From: Gammaproteobacteria bacterium
GTDB taxonomy: Bacteria > Pseudomonadota > Gammaproteobacteria > DSM-16500
Assembly (NCBI GenBank): GCA_031291175.1
Contig: JARLJO010000078.1
Location: forward strand, 177,926-241,925
DNA: 64,000 bases
Direction of reading: 5' to 3'
Below are positions 55,901 to 64,000 of the stretch, piece by piece (within the stretch, counting starts at the first letter, position 1; every line of letters begins with the position of its first letter). The notes below the pieces were generated by a model. It was not told where the DNA came from, did not search any database, and saw nothing but the letters and a program-made list of their open reading frames with translations. Position numbers and translations under genes: made by a program.

Positions 55901-56456
55901 CAAAGAAATGGCTGAGTGGAACGAGCAGCATCCACGCCTTTTAATGACCAGCAAACACAAAGTGATTCGCCTGCAAGGTCGCAGAGAAGACACACTGAAA
56001 CTCATCTGGCAAGAAGGCGTCGCTTCCTGGGAAGACTACAGACACTTGCGTCAACAATGCCATATCGCTGGCATGACAGAAGTGCTTAACGCACTCAAAG
56101 ATGCCAACTGCGTTAGAAGCGGTTTATTTCTTCCGTATAAAGCAGGAGAAATAAACGGCCATGCCTTACGGGAAGCGGATGCTAGAGCGCGCCTTATGGC
56201 ATTAAGGCACGATATCGAAGCGAAACCATTAGCGCGTTTCTCGCTCTTTCGTACTAATGAACAGCCAGCGACGCTTGTTGCTGTCCGTAGTCTTATTCAG
56301 CAAGCAGAAGACAACGCGGCAAATTGGACTGAATCCTATGAAGCTGTTGAAAAAGCCTTGACGGTGGAAGCCACCAAGCCAAAACCCTGGTCTCGCAATC
56401 AGGAAACACAAGATTTTTATGTGGCGGAAGTTCACAAAATTTTTAACCGAAGATAA
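52926..56456 (+). CDS. Giant modular ankyrin-like protein 1
   Basis: 1176 residues, GTG start with GGAG 10 nt upstream. No signal peptide or membrane segments. Order: N-terminal region; ankyrin-like helices (about 140-240, e.g. NANGQTAVDLAIMKQ); a WQD/WLDG module (about 258-330: LLHEPTWQDRELVEKAF, FWLDGNEIS); a W-x-EG/YxxLR-type module (about 338-400: LKQEGVASIQDYRILRKF); a ~200-residue YDHL-like domain (about 460-660: KFDHLSNTIVEY, YLLLDKKDCVIKAML, IIFYDRALRKIRPYLPGE); a second ankyrin stretch (about 745-875); second WQN and WQEG modules (about 918 and 1008-1070); and a tail with ETQDFYV. Unlike its two neighbours, the YDHL domain is central rather than near the C-terminus. Probable secreted effector; function unknown. 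Confidence 0.85.
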   Translation: MQRLEEKQDGNTKQQYLAFKNSGVAAVLDIEKLEIAHHFQTSNEAQNFKLWLEQQDFLNLADELPIAIQMENEEATFVVTLSQPILDTLLGNGYFANEAVKNVRDTFVECIKNNKLEKILLLLATPFFEAHPDNQVRLFGFTDADGNNFLQTAILKLNTEELKSFLAAIDPYVLDIAITHVNANGQTAVDLAIMKQSNAAFESLAKRLPKDALTACIIEQPELSEKVLQTQKPAVAAYFFKHLEPVDAPVEIPHRCVLQIADYLLHEPTWQDRELVEKAFVIAGETLALIGYQFWLDGNEISETFKSSILQYAMDDDRFAEKNALASYIPTTNSALAKEGKLNAVTTAKGTVIPLAELADPRTAETLKQEGVASIQDYRILRKFQRNIPHLSFALDQLYYPGRALANAEPEEEKYNLPKGLPALENPAAEMAPAFNGIKALFERDDALVQRIDLIDLDKYQLQLEDHNYRPPVRKPIQQHGLTHKFDHLSNTIVEYQPKRDIKLEERKQAKKMPMTHVTSQLNNALPGENDQNDTHVYLLLDKKDCVIKAMLAKSHKTRDRKWVGSYDDVEEYAATHGLSSKTTFAEFNEETKAHPHQLNKVLAKPTREAVRAIVIPMDSALSRLKARMTAQSFASNGEAALIIFYDRALRKIRPYLPGEQSKDQLKLTSSMRLMARAIQTEPENFTYYYGEALPDIASAMIHPITHARESFLQIAAANPSETLAFLRLANLSPLAEREIGLLLQTNFAGFNALHLALSTHGDAVTPLFRTVRCEALQATLRMNTSAGENYLHIAARELSSPNFIEFISALTANGDHSAIAEAIAQKNDSGVTALNQAAETQSPEAFSALLALCSPASINTAYKKEADSDKSIIAIAMQHQSAANIISLLNALDNDTWNIMFYRKGYPELINQICDNIVQNEEWQNAELINKLLNHPQLGITLLGKVEAHWLEGKDVPATAFACTQTYLGSLPAKDLSESLTELKAQINSANKEMAEWNEQHPRLLMTSKHKVIRLQGRREDTLKLIWQEGVASWEDYRHLRQQCHIAGMTEVLNALKDANCVRSGLFLPYKAGEINGHALREADARARLMALRHDIEAKPLARFSLFRTNEQPATLVAVRSLIQQAEDNAANWTESYEAVEKALTVEATKPKPWSRNQETQDFYVAEVHKIFNRR

Positions 56457-56470
56457 TGCTTTATAAGTCG

Positions 56471-56509
56471 TTCCAGGCAAACAACGCAGAGCGTTCTGTT
56501 TGCCTGGAA
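56471..56509. other. Long hairpin between giant genes 1 and 2
   Basis: Perfect 12-bp outer stem TTCCAGGCAAAC / GTTTGCCTGGAA, continued by AACGC-AGA-GCGTT with two unpaired bases on one side. Very stable, 14 bp after the stop codon of giant gene 1. No T-tract, so it may be a 3'-end stabiliser or rho-dependent site. Confidence 0.75.
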
Positions 56510-56544
56510 TAGACCGGCTTTAATTCACATAGAGAATCGTTGCC

Positions 56545-59500
56545 ATGTTTGCGAGACTAAATCCATTTAATAAAGAAAAAAAGTATTATCAGGATTACCT
56601 CAAATTCTGCATACAAACGACAGACTCGCTCAATGAGCTCAGCATCACTCATACTTTTCGCACACAAGAAGAATTCGATCACTTTTATAATTTGTGCAAT
56701 AGAGCACTGCCTGATTTTTTCTATAATGTCCCCGCCAACCATCCTACGCGCTCTATTTCTATTCATCGATCATACTTTGATGCTATTTGGACAAAAACCA
56801 AGTTTGACTCGCTCAAAAACGATTTACAAATAGAAACTCATAGAGCGAACATCAGGCGCGCGATTGCTACCCAGGATCCCCGCCTGGTTGAGGATTATAA
56901 AAAAATGCATAGACTGGATCAAAAACGTATTTTGATTAATGGACAATCCAGCTTACTCTTTGATACAGCCGAATCCGCTGATAAGGCCGCGTTTTTTACA
57001 TTGCTATATGGCTTTGAGATGAAAGTCTTAAACCTGGCTCTTTCCATCGTCATCAACGAAAAGACACTGCTTGATGTCATTGCAACGTTTCAATCGGGAG
57101 AGGCATTTTCTGATGCGCTGGAAGTATTCAGCTCTGACGCTATCAATGCAGCGCTGACCATTCAAGCCCCTCACCACGTTTCAGCCTTGCACATCATGGC
57201 ACAAAGAAAAAATTCTCTCGCTTTTAAAAAGCTACTCTCACTTTGCACGCCCGATACGTTAGCCGAGTCCGCCGCGATCACAGACGAAAACGGCTACGAT
57301 CTTTTAGAACTCTTATTTCTGAACCATGATACAAAGGTCATTGCTAAATACATTCAACGACTCGCAGAAGCTAAAGATGCCAGCGCGCCACTGAAAACCA
57401 CCCTCACCAGAAACCTGGACCAAATCATTACCGCCATGATTCAGGAAAGCAGCTGGCAATCAAAAACCTTCTTCCTCTTATTTTTCGGTGCTCTTGGCGC
57501 AGATTTTGTTTTAAAACTAGGCCAGAAAATGCAGGAAGGTCAGCACAAATTCGCATGGTTGCTTTCTCATGTGAAATCTCTGCCGAGCTTAAATGCGCTG
57601 CTGGCAAAACCATTGGCAGCATTACAATTACCCCTTGCCGATAGCAAAAAAGTGTCTGTGAGTGCTGCCTCTAGCTCTAGCAGCGCCTCAAGCCATGTCG
57701 CATCCAGCTGCTTCATCGTTACCAGCACAAAACGTCAAATAGATTTGGCTGATGCAGCATTGAGTGATGCCATTTGGCAAGAAGGATTCGCTAGTTTTCT
57801 TGAATATCAAAAAATTTTACCGCTGCTAGATCATGATAAAAAATTAGCTGACCTGGTAAAAATTCTTCACGCAAAGAAGAAGCTTTATTCTGGCACCGAC
57901 ATGACGTATGCCGTGTATCAGGACTACCTTGAAGAGAAAGCCGCACCGCTACAAAAAGCCATAAAAAACCTGCCACCTCATGATTTTATTCAGTTAATGT
58001 CGTTGATTCCAGAGGCGACACTGGATGCTCAAATTTGCGAATTACAGGCAGAAGATAATGGCTCATGTATTCAAATGGCAGCAGAACATTTAAGCGAAGC
58101 CGCTTTTTCGACTCTAATGACATCTGTTAGCGACCGCGCTTTTGAGACAGCAATTGTCATTAAAAACAAACTTAATAAAAACACACTGCACAGTGCCGCT
58201 AGGTTTTTTTCGGCTGATTTATTCATTGCGTTTGTGCAGAAAATTGAGAGGATGGACGCCGAGACGCTAATTAATGCGGCCACTTTGCGTGATGAGAACC
58301 TGGCAACACCGTTTCACATTGCCGCCCTCTATCAGGAAGACCAGGCATTTGTTGAACTTTTGCGAGACCCACTTTCTGAAGCAGTAAAAATCGCAGTGTC
58401 AGCGCAAGACCATCACCAAAATACTTTGTTACACATCGTAGTCACAAAGAAAAGCTCAGAAACTCTGGCAAAATTCATTGCATTCGTGCAACCAGATAAC
58501 TTTAATCGCGCGGCCTTTGTTATCAACAATGATGGGTATAGTATTTTAGAGCTGGCGCTAAGACATCAACCGCCCGCTCTTGTTGTCAGTCTGCTCAATA
58601 AAATGAATGATTTTACAAGAAAAACTGTCTTGAGCCGCGATGCAGGCAAACCTCATGTACTATTAAAAATAGTGGACAGCTTATTACATTCGCCTGAATG
58701 GCAAGATCCCGCCTTGATTAGTCAAATTTTTTTAGGGATGGGCAAACATATCACACCGTTGTTATGTGAATATTGGCTAGATGGGAATGAACTGTCTAAA
58801 CATCTCATGCAATGCATGATGCCGCACCTGGCAGATGGCGAGCTGAATATGAGCCTCGCTTGCAATCTGATGTTGCCTGAACTACATCCATGGCGCAATT
58901 TAGGCTTAAGAAAACCGCCGGAAGAAAAAGCGAATGATCAGCTCATTTTAACTAGCAAAAGAACACCGCTGAATTTAGATGATCCCGACTTAGTTGCAAC
59001 CCTTTGGCGCGAAGGTCTCTTGAATGTTTCGCATTTTCGCCGCCTTCGCGAGCGTGGCAGAGCGGTACCGCAAGTCATCTCAACGCTAGATAGATTGTAT
59101 CAGGCCGATTGCATTTTTTCAGGATGCCGCCAGGCGCTATTGCCAGACAATCTGTCGCCCATTGGCTTGCCCGAGATTAATCAGCAAATTGTAGCGGGCA
59201 ATACCATCGTTCAGATGGTTCAGCCGAATGACTGGGAAGACACCTTTCATCAATTAAGTGATTATCAATATCGTCCTAAAGCACTGCAAAATGCTCTGCA
59301 ACCGATCTATCAGTATGATCATTTAACCGACCAAATTGTGCTTTGCGATGTGCCTGATGAAAAAGCGGAATTCACACACACTGAAAGCTGTCGTGTTAGC
59401 TTCCTGGGAAATGGTCTCAATACCAACCTGATTAAAATGGAAGAAAGAGGATTGCCTAAAGTTGGAATTCTTTATGATCGAAAACGCTGTATCGTTAATG

Positions 59501-60180
59501 GAATGTTAACGCATGAAGTGGATTTAGCTAATTCTGCCTACATCGGCCCGATTGATCAGGTGGAAGCTTATGCCAAAGGCGCAAAATTGATTAGCCATAC
59601 CGATTTTGACAGCTTTACCGCCGCCATTAAAAGTCATCCTTATCAAACCAATGTCATGCTAGCCAATCTCGCTGCTGAGGCGGCTTTTAGTATTTGTATT
59701 GCTGAAGACGGAGAGAGCGCGCGTGCGCTAGCACGTCAAATGGCAGCGGATTTTCAACAACAATTTAATCGTATTTTGCCTATTATTTTTTATAATCCCG
59801 CCATTTCGAGCACTCGTCTGTATTTTCCTGAAGAAATGCAAGCAGATGCGGCACTGGAAGCAGATGGCGTTAAGGTGAACCTATTGGCAGAAGAAGAAGC
59901 AAAGGCGAGACTGCTTGCGCTGAAAGCGGATATTTTAAATAAACCAGCGTGGCAAACCTATAATCTCTTTGGATTAAGACGGGCAGGTGATAAGCGTGCG
60001 AAGAATGCAGAAGATCTTTTAACGCGCATTGCTGAGGCAGAAAAAAATCCTCCATTATTCTGGACAAAGCTAAGCGGGACGATTTCAAAAACATTGCATG
60101 AGGCCATTGCCAATCGAGGCTATAGTCGTGCGGATGAGACTCAAGATTTTTATATGGCACTGCAAAAGAAATATTTTTAA
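56545..60180 (+). CDS. Giant modular ankyrin-like protein 2
   Basis: 1211 residues, no signal peptide. Order: N-terminal region; ankyrin-like repeats (about 205-290, SALHIMAQRKNSLAFKKLL); a WQ-module (about 300); a Ser-rich linker (about 369-385, AASSSSSASS); a W-x-EG module (about 391-455, IWQEGFASFLEYQ); a second ankyrin array (about 500-690: NTLHSAARFF, TPFHIAALYQEDQAFVELL, SILELALRHQPPALVVSLL); the WQD/WLDG module (about 718-760, EWQDPALISQIF, YWLDGNELS); the second W-x-EG module (about 801-870, LWREGLLNVSHFRRLRERG); the YDHL domain (about 890-1095); and a ~110-residue tail with ETQDFYM. Homologous to both neighbours; likely a host-directed protein, inferred from style only. Confidence 0.87.
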   Translation: MFARLNPFNKEKKYYQDYLKFCIQTTDSLNELSITHTFRTQEEFDHFYNLCNRALPDFFYNVPANHPTRSISIHRSYFDAIWTKTKFDSLKNDLQIETHRANIRRAIATQDPRLVEDYKKMHRLDQKRILINGQSSLLFDTAESADKAAFFTLLYGFEMKVLNLALSIVINEKTLLDVIATFQSGEAFSDALEVFSSDAINAALTIQAPHHVSALHIMAQRKNSLAFKKLLSLCTPDTLAESAAITDENGYDLLELLFLNHDTKVIAKYIQRLAEAKDASAPLKTTLTRNLDQIITAMIQESSWQSKTFFLLFFGALGADFVLKLGQKMQEGQHKFAWLLSHVKSLPSLNALLAKPLAALQLPLADSKKVSVSAASSSSSASSHVASSCFIVTSTKRQIDLADAALSDAIWQEGFASFLEYQKILPLLDHDKKLADLVKILHAKKKLYSGTDMTYAVYQDYLEEKAAPLQKAIKNLPPHDFIQLMSLIPEATLDAQICELQAEDNGSCIQMAAEHLSEAAFSTLMTSVSDRAFETAIVIKNKLNKNTLHSAARFFSADLFIAFVQKIERMDAETLINAATLRDENLATPFHIAALYQEDQAFVELLRDPLSEAVKIAVSAQDHHQNTLLHIVVTKKSSETLAKFIAFVQPDNFNRAAFVINNDGYSILELALRHQPPALVVSLLNKMNDFTRKTVLSRDAGKPHVLLKIVDSLLHSPEWQDPALISQIFLGMGKHITPLLCEYWLDGNELSKHLMQCMMPHLADGELNMSLACNLMLPELHPWRNLGLRKPPEEKANDQLILTSKRTPLNLDDPDLVATLWREGLLNVSHFRRLRERGRAVPQVISTLDRLYQADCIFSGCRQALLPDNLSPIGLPEINQQIVAGNTIVQMVQPNDWEDTFHQLSDYQYRPKALQNALQPIYQYDHLTDQIVLCDVPDEKAEFTHTESCRVSFLGNGLNTNLIKMEERGLPKVGILYDRKRCIVNGMLTHEVDLANSAYIGPIDQVEAYAKGAKLISHTDFDSFTAAIKSHPYQTNVMLANLAAEAAFSICIAEDGESARALARQMAADFQQQFNRILPIIFYNPAISSTRLYFPEEMQADAALEADGVKVNLLAEEEAKARLLALKADILNKPAWQTYNLFGLRRAGDKRAKNAEDLLTRIAEAEKNPPLFWTKLSGTISKTLHEAIANRGYSRADETQDFYMALQKKYF

Positions 60181-60244
60181 AAAATTAAAAATGCAGACGC
60201 CACTTAAAGGTGCGTGGATTATTGCATACTGAGGTATAAAAATA

Positions 60245-63200
60245 ATGTCAGAATCGAGAAATATAAAAATAACAGATGATCCGAAATATGCTGATTTATT
60301 AGCTATAGCTACCAGAATTCATTGCAACCAGCTCACGGGTGGAACGATAGTCCATCTGCCTCAGCACCAATATACCGTACCTCTAAGGGATGATCTTTCT
60401 TCTCTGTGGGCACATGTTTGTCTAGACGGGGCAGGTCTTGATTTCTTAACTTCACAGACGGCAAACGATTACGAGTGCAGGATTCGAGAAAATCAAGCTT
60501 ATAATAACATAACAGCACAAAAAACAGCTGCGAACCTTGATAAAGAGGTTAATGCCAAGAATATCCAGGGTGTCGCGGCATTTCATTTTTCGGCCGTCAT
60601 TAACCAGGCACAAATTTTATTGGAAAAACCCAATCTTTTTCTCGATGCGGCGAGACTCCCCGAGCCAGACATTTTATTTGACTTGATAGGAAAATTTCAT
60701 CCGGCTTTTGTAGCCGAAGCACTTAAAAATACCAGTCTATTTAACCAAATATTTCTGTCGCAGAGTGGCGAAACGGCGAAGCGCTTTTTGCTCATCTTGC
60801 CTTCTGCTTATTTTAATCAGACTATACAATCACAACTGGTCGCCGGTTATTTTTTTCGTGACTTCGCCAATTGCATACCTGAAGATGTCGTGGCTACACT
60901 TGTTAGTCAGCTGAATGATGACAATTTAAAGTTATTGATTTCTGAAATCTGCCGCTGGTTTGAGATACACAGCAAAATAGCGAGACACTTTCTGTTCGCC
61001 TTGTCTCCTTCTTATTTCAATCAGGCTATGCAGATATTACTAACGAATCACCTCGCTCTTCTCATTGATCAAACACCTGATGATACCATGACCAGGATTG
61101 TTAGCGGCTTGAATGAGGATAACTTAGCCTTATTAGTACTTCAGCTTAAGCGTTGCTTTATTGATGTCTTTCTGCAGCAAACACCTGCCAGGAGCGCTGC
61201 ATGGCTCAGCCACTTGCCAACTCTTAAATTAAAAATTGATAGCCAGCTTGAAAAGCCCATTATCCATTACCTGTTAAATGAACCCTCCTGGCAAAACACT
61301 CAATTAATTGATGTCATCCTGGCGAATGCAGATTCACATTTTCAGGCAACTTTGCTATTGGAATATGCGAAAGGCTTACCATTTCCCGACATATTAATAA
61401 GCAAATTAAAAAAACTACCGAGGCCGGAAGAGAACCAAGCAAAAAGCGCATGGGAAATGTTACAAGCAGGAAGAAGCAATGGCTCTTCTCAACCTGCCAG
61501 CCTACCTCAGCAGGTCAATTGCGACAAAATGAAGATAACCACAAGCAAAGGACAGACTTTTCTGGCGTCTGATCCCGATCTTGATGCTGTTATAATGGAA
61601 CAAGGTTTATATTTGCCGGAAGACTATAAAAAAATAGCAGAAACCTATCGGCCAGATTCAGCTGTCATGAAAATGATTGACCTGCTTTGTCAGCGCCAAA
61701 AACTTTTTGTGGGATTTGATGTCAATCGCACACTCTATAAGGATTTTCAATCAGGCATCCATCTTGAATATTTGTTTAATGAATTCGGGGAATCAGCAGT
61801 ATTTGAGGCATGGTATCTTTTCCCGCGAAATTTAATCTCAAAGAAATTATTCGCGCTTCAGCCAGACACACAGCGTCCTGGCTTAGCTAGCATAGCCAGG
61901 CATTTTAGTGAAGCGCATTTGACAACGGTTTACCGTGACTTTTATCCTGCTTTTATTGATACCTATGGCGGAGCCCCCAAACCTCAGTGCTTTACACATC
62001 TGGCTCATTTTTTATGTGCCGTATTCCTGCGTCAGCTTTCTCCTGAACTGACTTTGGAAATCATTCGTGCTGTTAATAAGCGCCTGTTTAACACCATTGT
62101 TAATGCTTCGCATATGGGGAAAAAAACCATTTTGCATATTGCAGCAGAAGCACATTCTGCTGGCGTTTTATCAGAAATAATATCCAATATTTCTCCTAAA
62201 CTCGTGGAAGAACTTTTTGTTTTGCAAGATGAAAATCGTCATACTGTTTTACATCTTGCGGCCATACATCAAACAACGGCTGGATTTGACACGCTTGTTT
62301 CGGGTATTTCTGCTAATACTTTATCGGATGTCTGTCGGATTTTTTCCAATGATGGGAAAAGCTTATTGGAACTCGCTTTTTTAAGGCAGCATCCTGAATC
62401 CATCGCGAAGTTATTAAATAAAATTGATGCCGACACACTGGCTTACCTATTAACTCGTGGCGGTGTGAAAGACCACGTTTTATTAAAAATAGTGGATAGC
62501 CTGCTGAATGAGCGGAGCTGGCAAGATAAAGAATTCGTTCAAAAAATTTATGCCGTTTTGGGTAATTTGATGACGGATTTACTCTGTGCGTATTGGTTGG
62601 ATGGTCATACCATCCCTCAGCATCTGATGACTTGTTTCAGTGAGAATCTGTTTGATCCATCGCTGAATGCTAAACCCGTCAAACATCTCATATTACAGGA
62701 ACTTCATGATCCTCGCCGCAAATGGTATAAGCAGCAAAGAGAAGCAGCAGAAGAAAAAGAAGCGCAAGCAAGTATTACAACAGGACAAGGCAATCAACTC
62801 CATTTAAATAACCCCAATTTAGTGCTGACGGTTTGGCGCGAAGGGTTTCGTGATGTGGGCCAATATTTATATTTACGCAATCAGCGGGCCATGATTCCGG
62901 GTGCCACCTCCACATTGGATCGATTATATCAAGTCAATCGTATCACCTCAGGCTGCATGCAAGACCTGCCTATCGAATCTGATGCAGCGATAACGCTTGA
63001 ACAAGTGAATGACTGTATTCTTCGGGGAAATGGTTTAGCCCAGCTAGTTCATCCTGATCACTGGGAAGAGAACATACGCGACTTGACCGATTATGATTAT
63101 CGTCCTGAGGGCGGCTTTATAGCAGCGGAAGAAAAAGATGCTGCTGTGCAATATGATCACCTGTCCGGAAAGATTGTGGCTTATGGCTCAACTGCGGATT

Positions 63201-64000
63201 TTGTGATGGATGGCAAACACACTCGCAGTTTGCCGGTGAAATTAATAGGCGATAATTTCAATACGCGTGTTTTAAGTGAGGAAGAGAAAAAGCCTGCGGC
63301 GGTGGGGATCATTTATAATCTGAATCAATGTGTACCGACGGCGATGTTCTCTGCTGAAATGATTGTGGATATTCGTGAGTCCATGGGATCGAAAGAAAAG
63401 GTGGAACAGTATGCGAAGAAAGTGAAATCTGTCAGTTTTACTGATTTAGATAGCTTTAGACAAGCGATAAAACAGAATCGTTATCAGACCAATCAAGTGT
63501 TTGCCAGATTGTCGCGAGAAGCGGCGGTGGCGATTGTTATTGCAGAAGACTCGCCTTCGGCGCGGAAAACGGCTTTGAGGTATGCGGACGATTTTAGAAA
63601 TCGGTTCGATGTTATTTTGCCTGTGGTGTTTTATAACCCGATTTTAAAAGCGGTGCATTTGTATCTGCCTGAAGCCAGGATAGAAGATAATTTAATTGCA
63701 GAGAACGGTAAGGTTACGAATATTTTGGTAGAAGAAGAGACGAAGGCTCGTTTGTTGGCTTTTGCGGCTAACCTCAAAGCGAAAAAAGATTGGGTGACAC
63801 GTGGGTTTTTTGGTGTGAAGCAAGATCCGGCTACGCCACCGGAGTCGGTGAATCACATGATTGAATTTGTGGAGAAGGCTGCTAATAATCCCAATACTTT
63901 TTGGAGTGGAGCTTATCAGGCAACGGCCAGGTTGCTTGATGGTACGATTGAAAAGCCATCACGTGCGCGGGCGGAGGAAACTCAGCATTTTTATGTGCAG
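60245..64000 (+). CDS. Giant modular ankyrin-like protein 3, truncated by the window end
   Basis: 1252 codons from ATG 60245 to the window edge without a stop. It reaches the conserved tail motif EETQHFYVQ, so by comparison with its paralogues only about 10 residues are missing. Order: N-terminal part with degenerate helical repeats (PSAYFNQ appears at two sites, SAYFNQT and SPSYFNQA); a WQ module (about 347, SWQNTQLIDVIL); a W-x-EG-like module (about 428-490, here IMEQGLYLPEDYKK, lacking the Trp); ankyrin repeats (about 620-720: KTILHIAAEAHS, HTVLHLAAIHQTTAGFDTL, KSLLELAFLRQHPE); WQD/WLDG (about 758-800); W-x-EG (about 844-905); the YDHL domain (about 930-1145); tail. Best-conserved ankyrins of the three. 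Confidence 0.87.
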   Translation, partial: MSESRNIKITDDPKYADLLAIATRIHCNQLTGGTIVHLPQHQYTVPLRDDLSSLWAHVCLDGAGLDFLTSQTANDYECRIRENQAYNNITAQKTAANLDKEVNAKNIQGVAAFHFSAVINQAQILLEKPNLFLDAARLPEPDILFDLIGKFHPAFVAEALKNTSLFNQIFLSQSGETAKRFLLILPSAYFNQTIQSQLVAGYFFRDFANCIPEDVVATLVSQLNDDNLKLLISEICRWFEIHSKIARHFLFALSPSYFNQAMQILLTNHLALLIDQTPDDTMTRIVSGLNEDNLALLVLQLKRCFIDVFLQQTPARSAAWLSHLPTLKLKIDSQLEKPIIHYLLNEPSWQNTQLIDVILANADSHFQATLLLEYAKGLPFPDILISKLKKLPRPEENQAKSAWEMLQAGRSNGSSQPASLPQQVNCDKMKITTSKGQTFLASDPDLDAVIMEQGLYLPEDYKKIAETYRPDSAVMKMIDLLCQRQKLFVGFDVNRTLYKDFQSGIHLEYLFNEFGESAVFEAWYLFPRNLISKKLFALQPDTQRPGLASIARHFSEAHLTTVYRDFYPAFIDTYGGAPKPQCFTHLAHFLCAVFLRQLSPELTLEIIRAVNKRLFNTIVNASHMGKKTILHIAAEAHSAGVLSEIISNISPKLVEELFVLQDENRHTVLHLAAIHQTTAGFDTLVSGISANTLSDVCRIFSNDGKSLLELAFLRQHPESIAKLLNKIDADTLAYLLTRGGVKDHVLLKIVDSLLNERSWQDKEFVQKIYAVLGNLMTDLLCAYWLDGHTIPQHLMTCFSENLFDPSLNAKPVKHLILQELHDPRRKWYKQQREAAEEKEAQASITTGQGNQLHLNNPNLVLTVWREGFRDVGQYLYLRNQRAMIPGATSTLDRLYQVNRITSGCMQDLPIESDAAITLEQVNDCILRGNGLAQLVHPDHWEENIRDLTDYDYRPEGGFIAAEEKDAAVQYDHLSGKIVAYGSTADFVMDGKHTRSLPVKLIGDNFNTRVLSEEEKKPAAVGIIYNLNQCVPTAMFSAEMIVDIRESMGSKEKVEQYAKKVKSVSFTDLDSFRQAIKQNRYQTNQVFARLSREAAVAIVIAEDSPSARKTALRYADDFRNRFDVILPVVFYNPILKAVHLYLPEARIEDNLIAENGKVTNILVEEETKARLLAFAANLKAKKDWVTRGFFGVKQDPATPPESVNHMIEFVEKAANNPNTFWSGAYQATARLLDGTIEKPSRARAEETQHFYVQ

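Overview
This window looks like chromosome from an AT-leaning gammaproteobacterium, most probably a host-associated member of Legionellales (Coxiella/Legionella/Aquicella-like). The gene orders glyQ-glyS-gmhB-plsC and phoH-ybeY-ybeX, an LPS-core waaG-waaP pair, a stand-alone Fis and the sequences of the housekeeping genes fit this. So do many large orphan proteins that look like secreted effectors. No rRNA, CRISPR array, complete insertion sequence or replication origin was seen.

Layout. 1-21.2 kb is mostly core: aconitase (cut by the window start), a DUF945 protein, acetyl-CoA synthetase, a CcmG-like thioredoxin, DUF432-MscS, a RimK-type ligase with its retropepsin-like partner, a QEGLA (DUF1704) protein, a TPR/alpha-SNAP-like protein, Fis, a DksA/TraR zinc finger, RsmE with a ferredoxin, MiaB, and PhoH-YbeY-YbeX. 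21.2-31.6 kb is accessory and partly decaying. It holds a secreted Ig-like/C-type-lectin-like protein with a compositionally distinct 3' end beside an Avd-like four-helix-bundle gene (diversity-generating-retroelement style, without a reverse transcriptase here), a FIST-GGDEF signalling pair, broken kinase and methyltransferase genes, two tRNAs and a minisatellite. 31.6-51.2 kb returns to metabolism and envelope functions: a PAP-like phosphatase with a degenerate Ser-rich repeat tail, PriA, a thioesterase, a probable lysine-catabolic pair (saccharopine dehydrogenase-like and ALDH7), LPS-core WaaG, WaaP and a double kinase, GabD, PlsC, GmhB and GlyQS. 52.3-64 kb is one tandem block: a small helical ORF followed by three giant paralogues (1176, 1211 and more than 1252 residues) built from the same ankyrin-like and unnamed modules. 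The last one runs off the window a few residues before its expected end.

Intergenic DNA is full of repeats. Family A is a ~80-86 bp palindrome (GACTGGGGTCCTGTCA ... TGCCACCCCGT followed by T's) that abuts gene ends in an orientation suited to transcription termination. It occurs as inverted pairs around 15 kb and 45.5-46.8 kb. Family C (CTGGATCCCGCGGACAAGCC...) is repeatedly followed by its own minisatellite. Family D has the core GGTTGGGCT..AGCCCAACC. Family E (GGTGTCAGACACC) is confined to 22.7-29.4 kb.

The two most interesting systems are the three-gene block of giant modular proteins and the DGR-like target/Avd cassette. All functional calls rest on reading the sequence and recalling family signatures; no database search was run.
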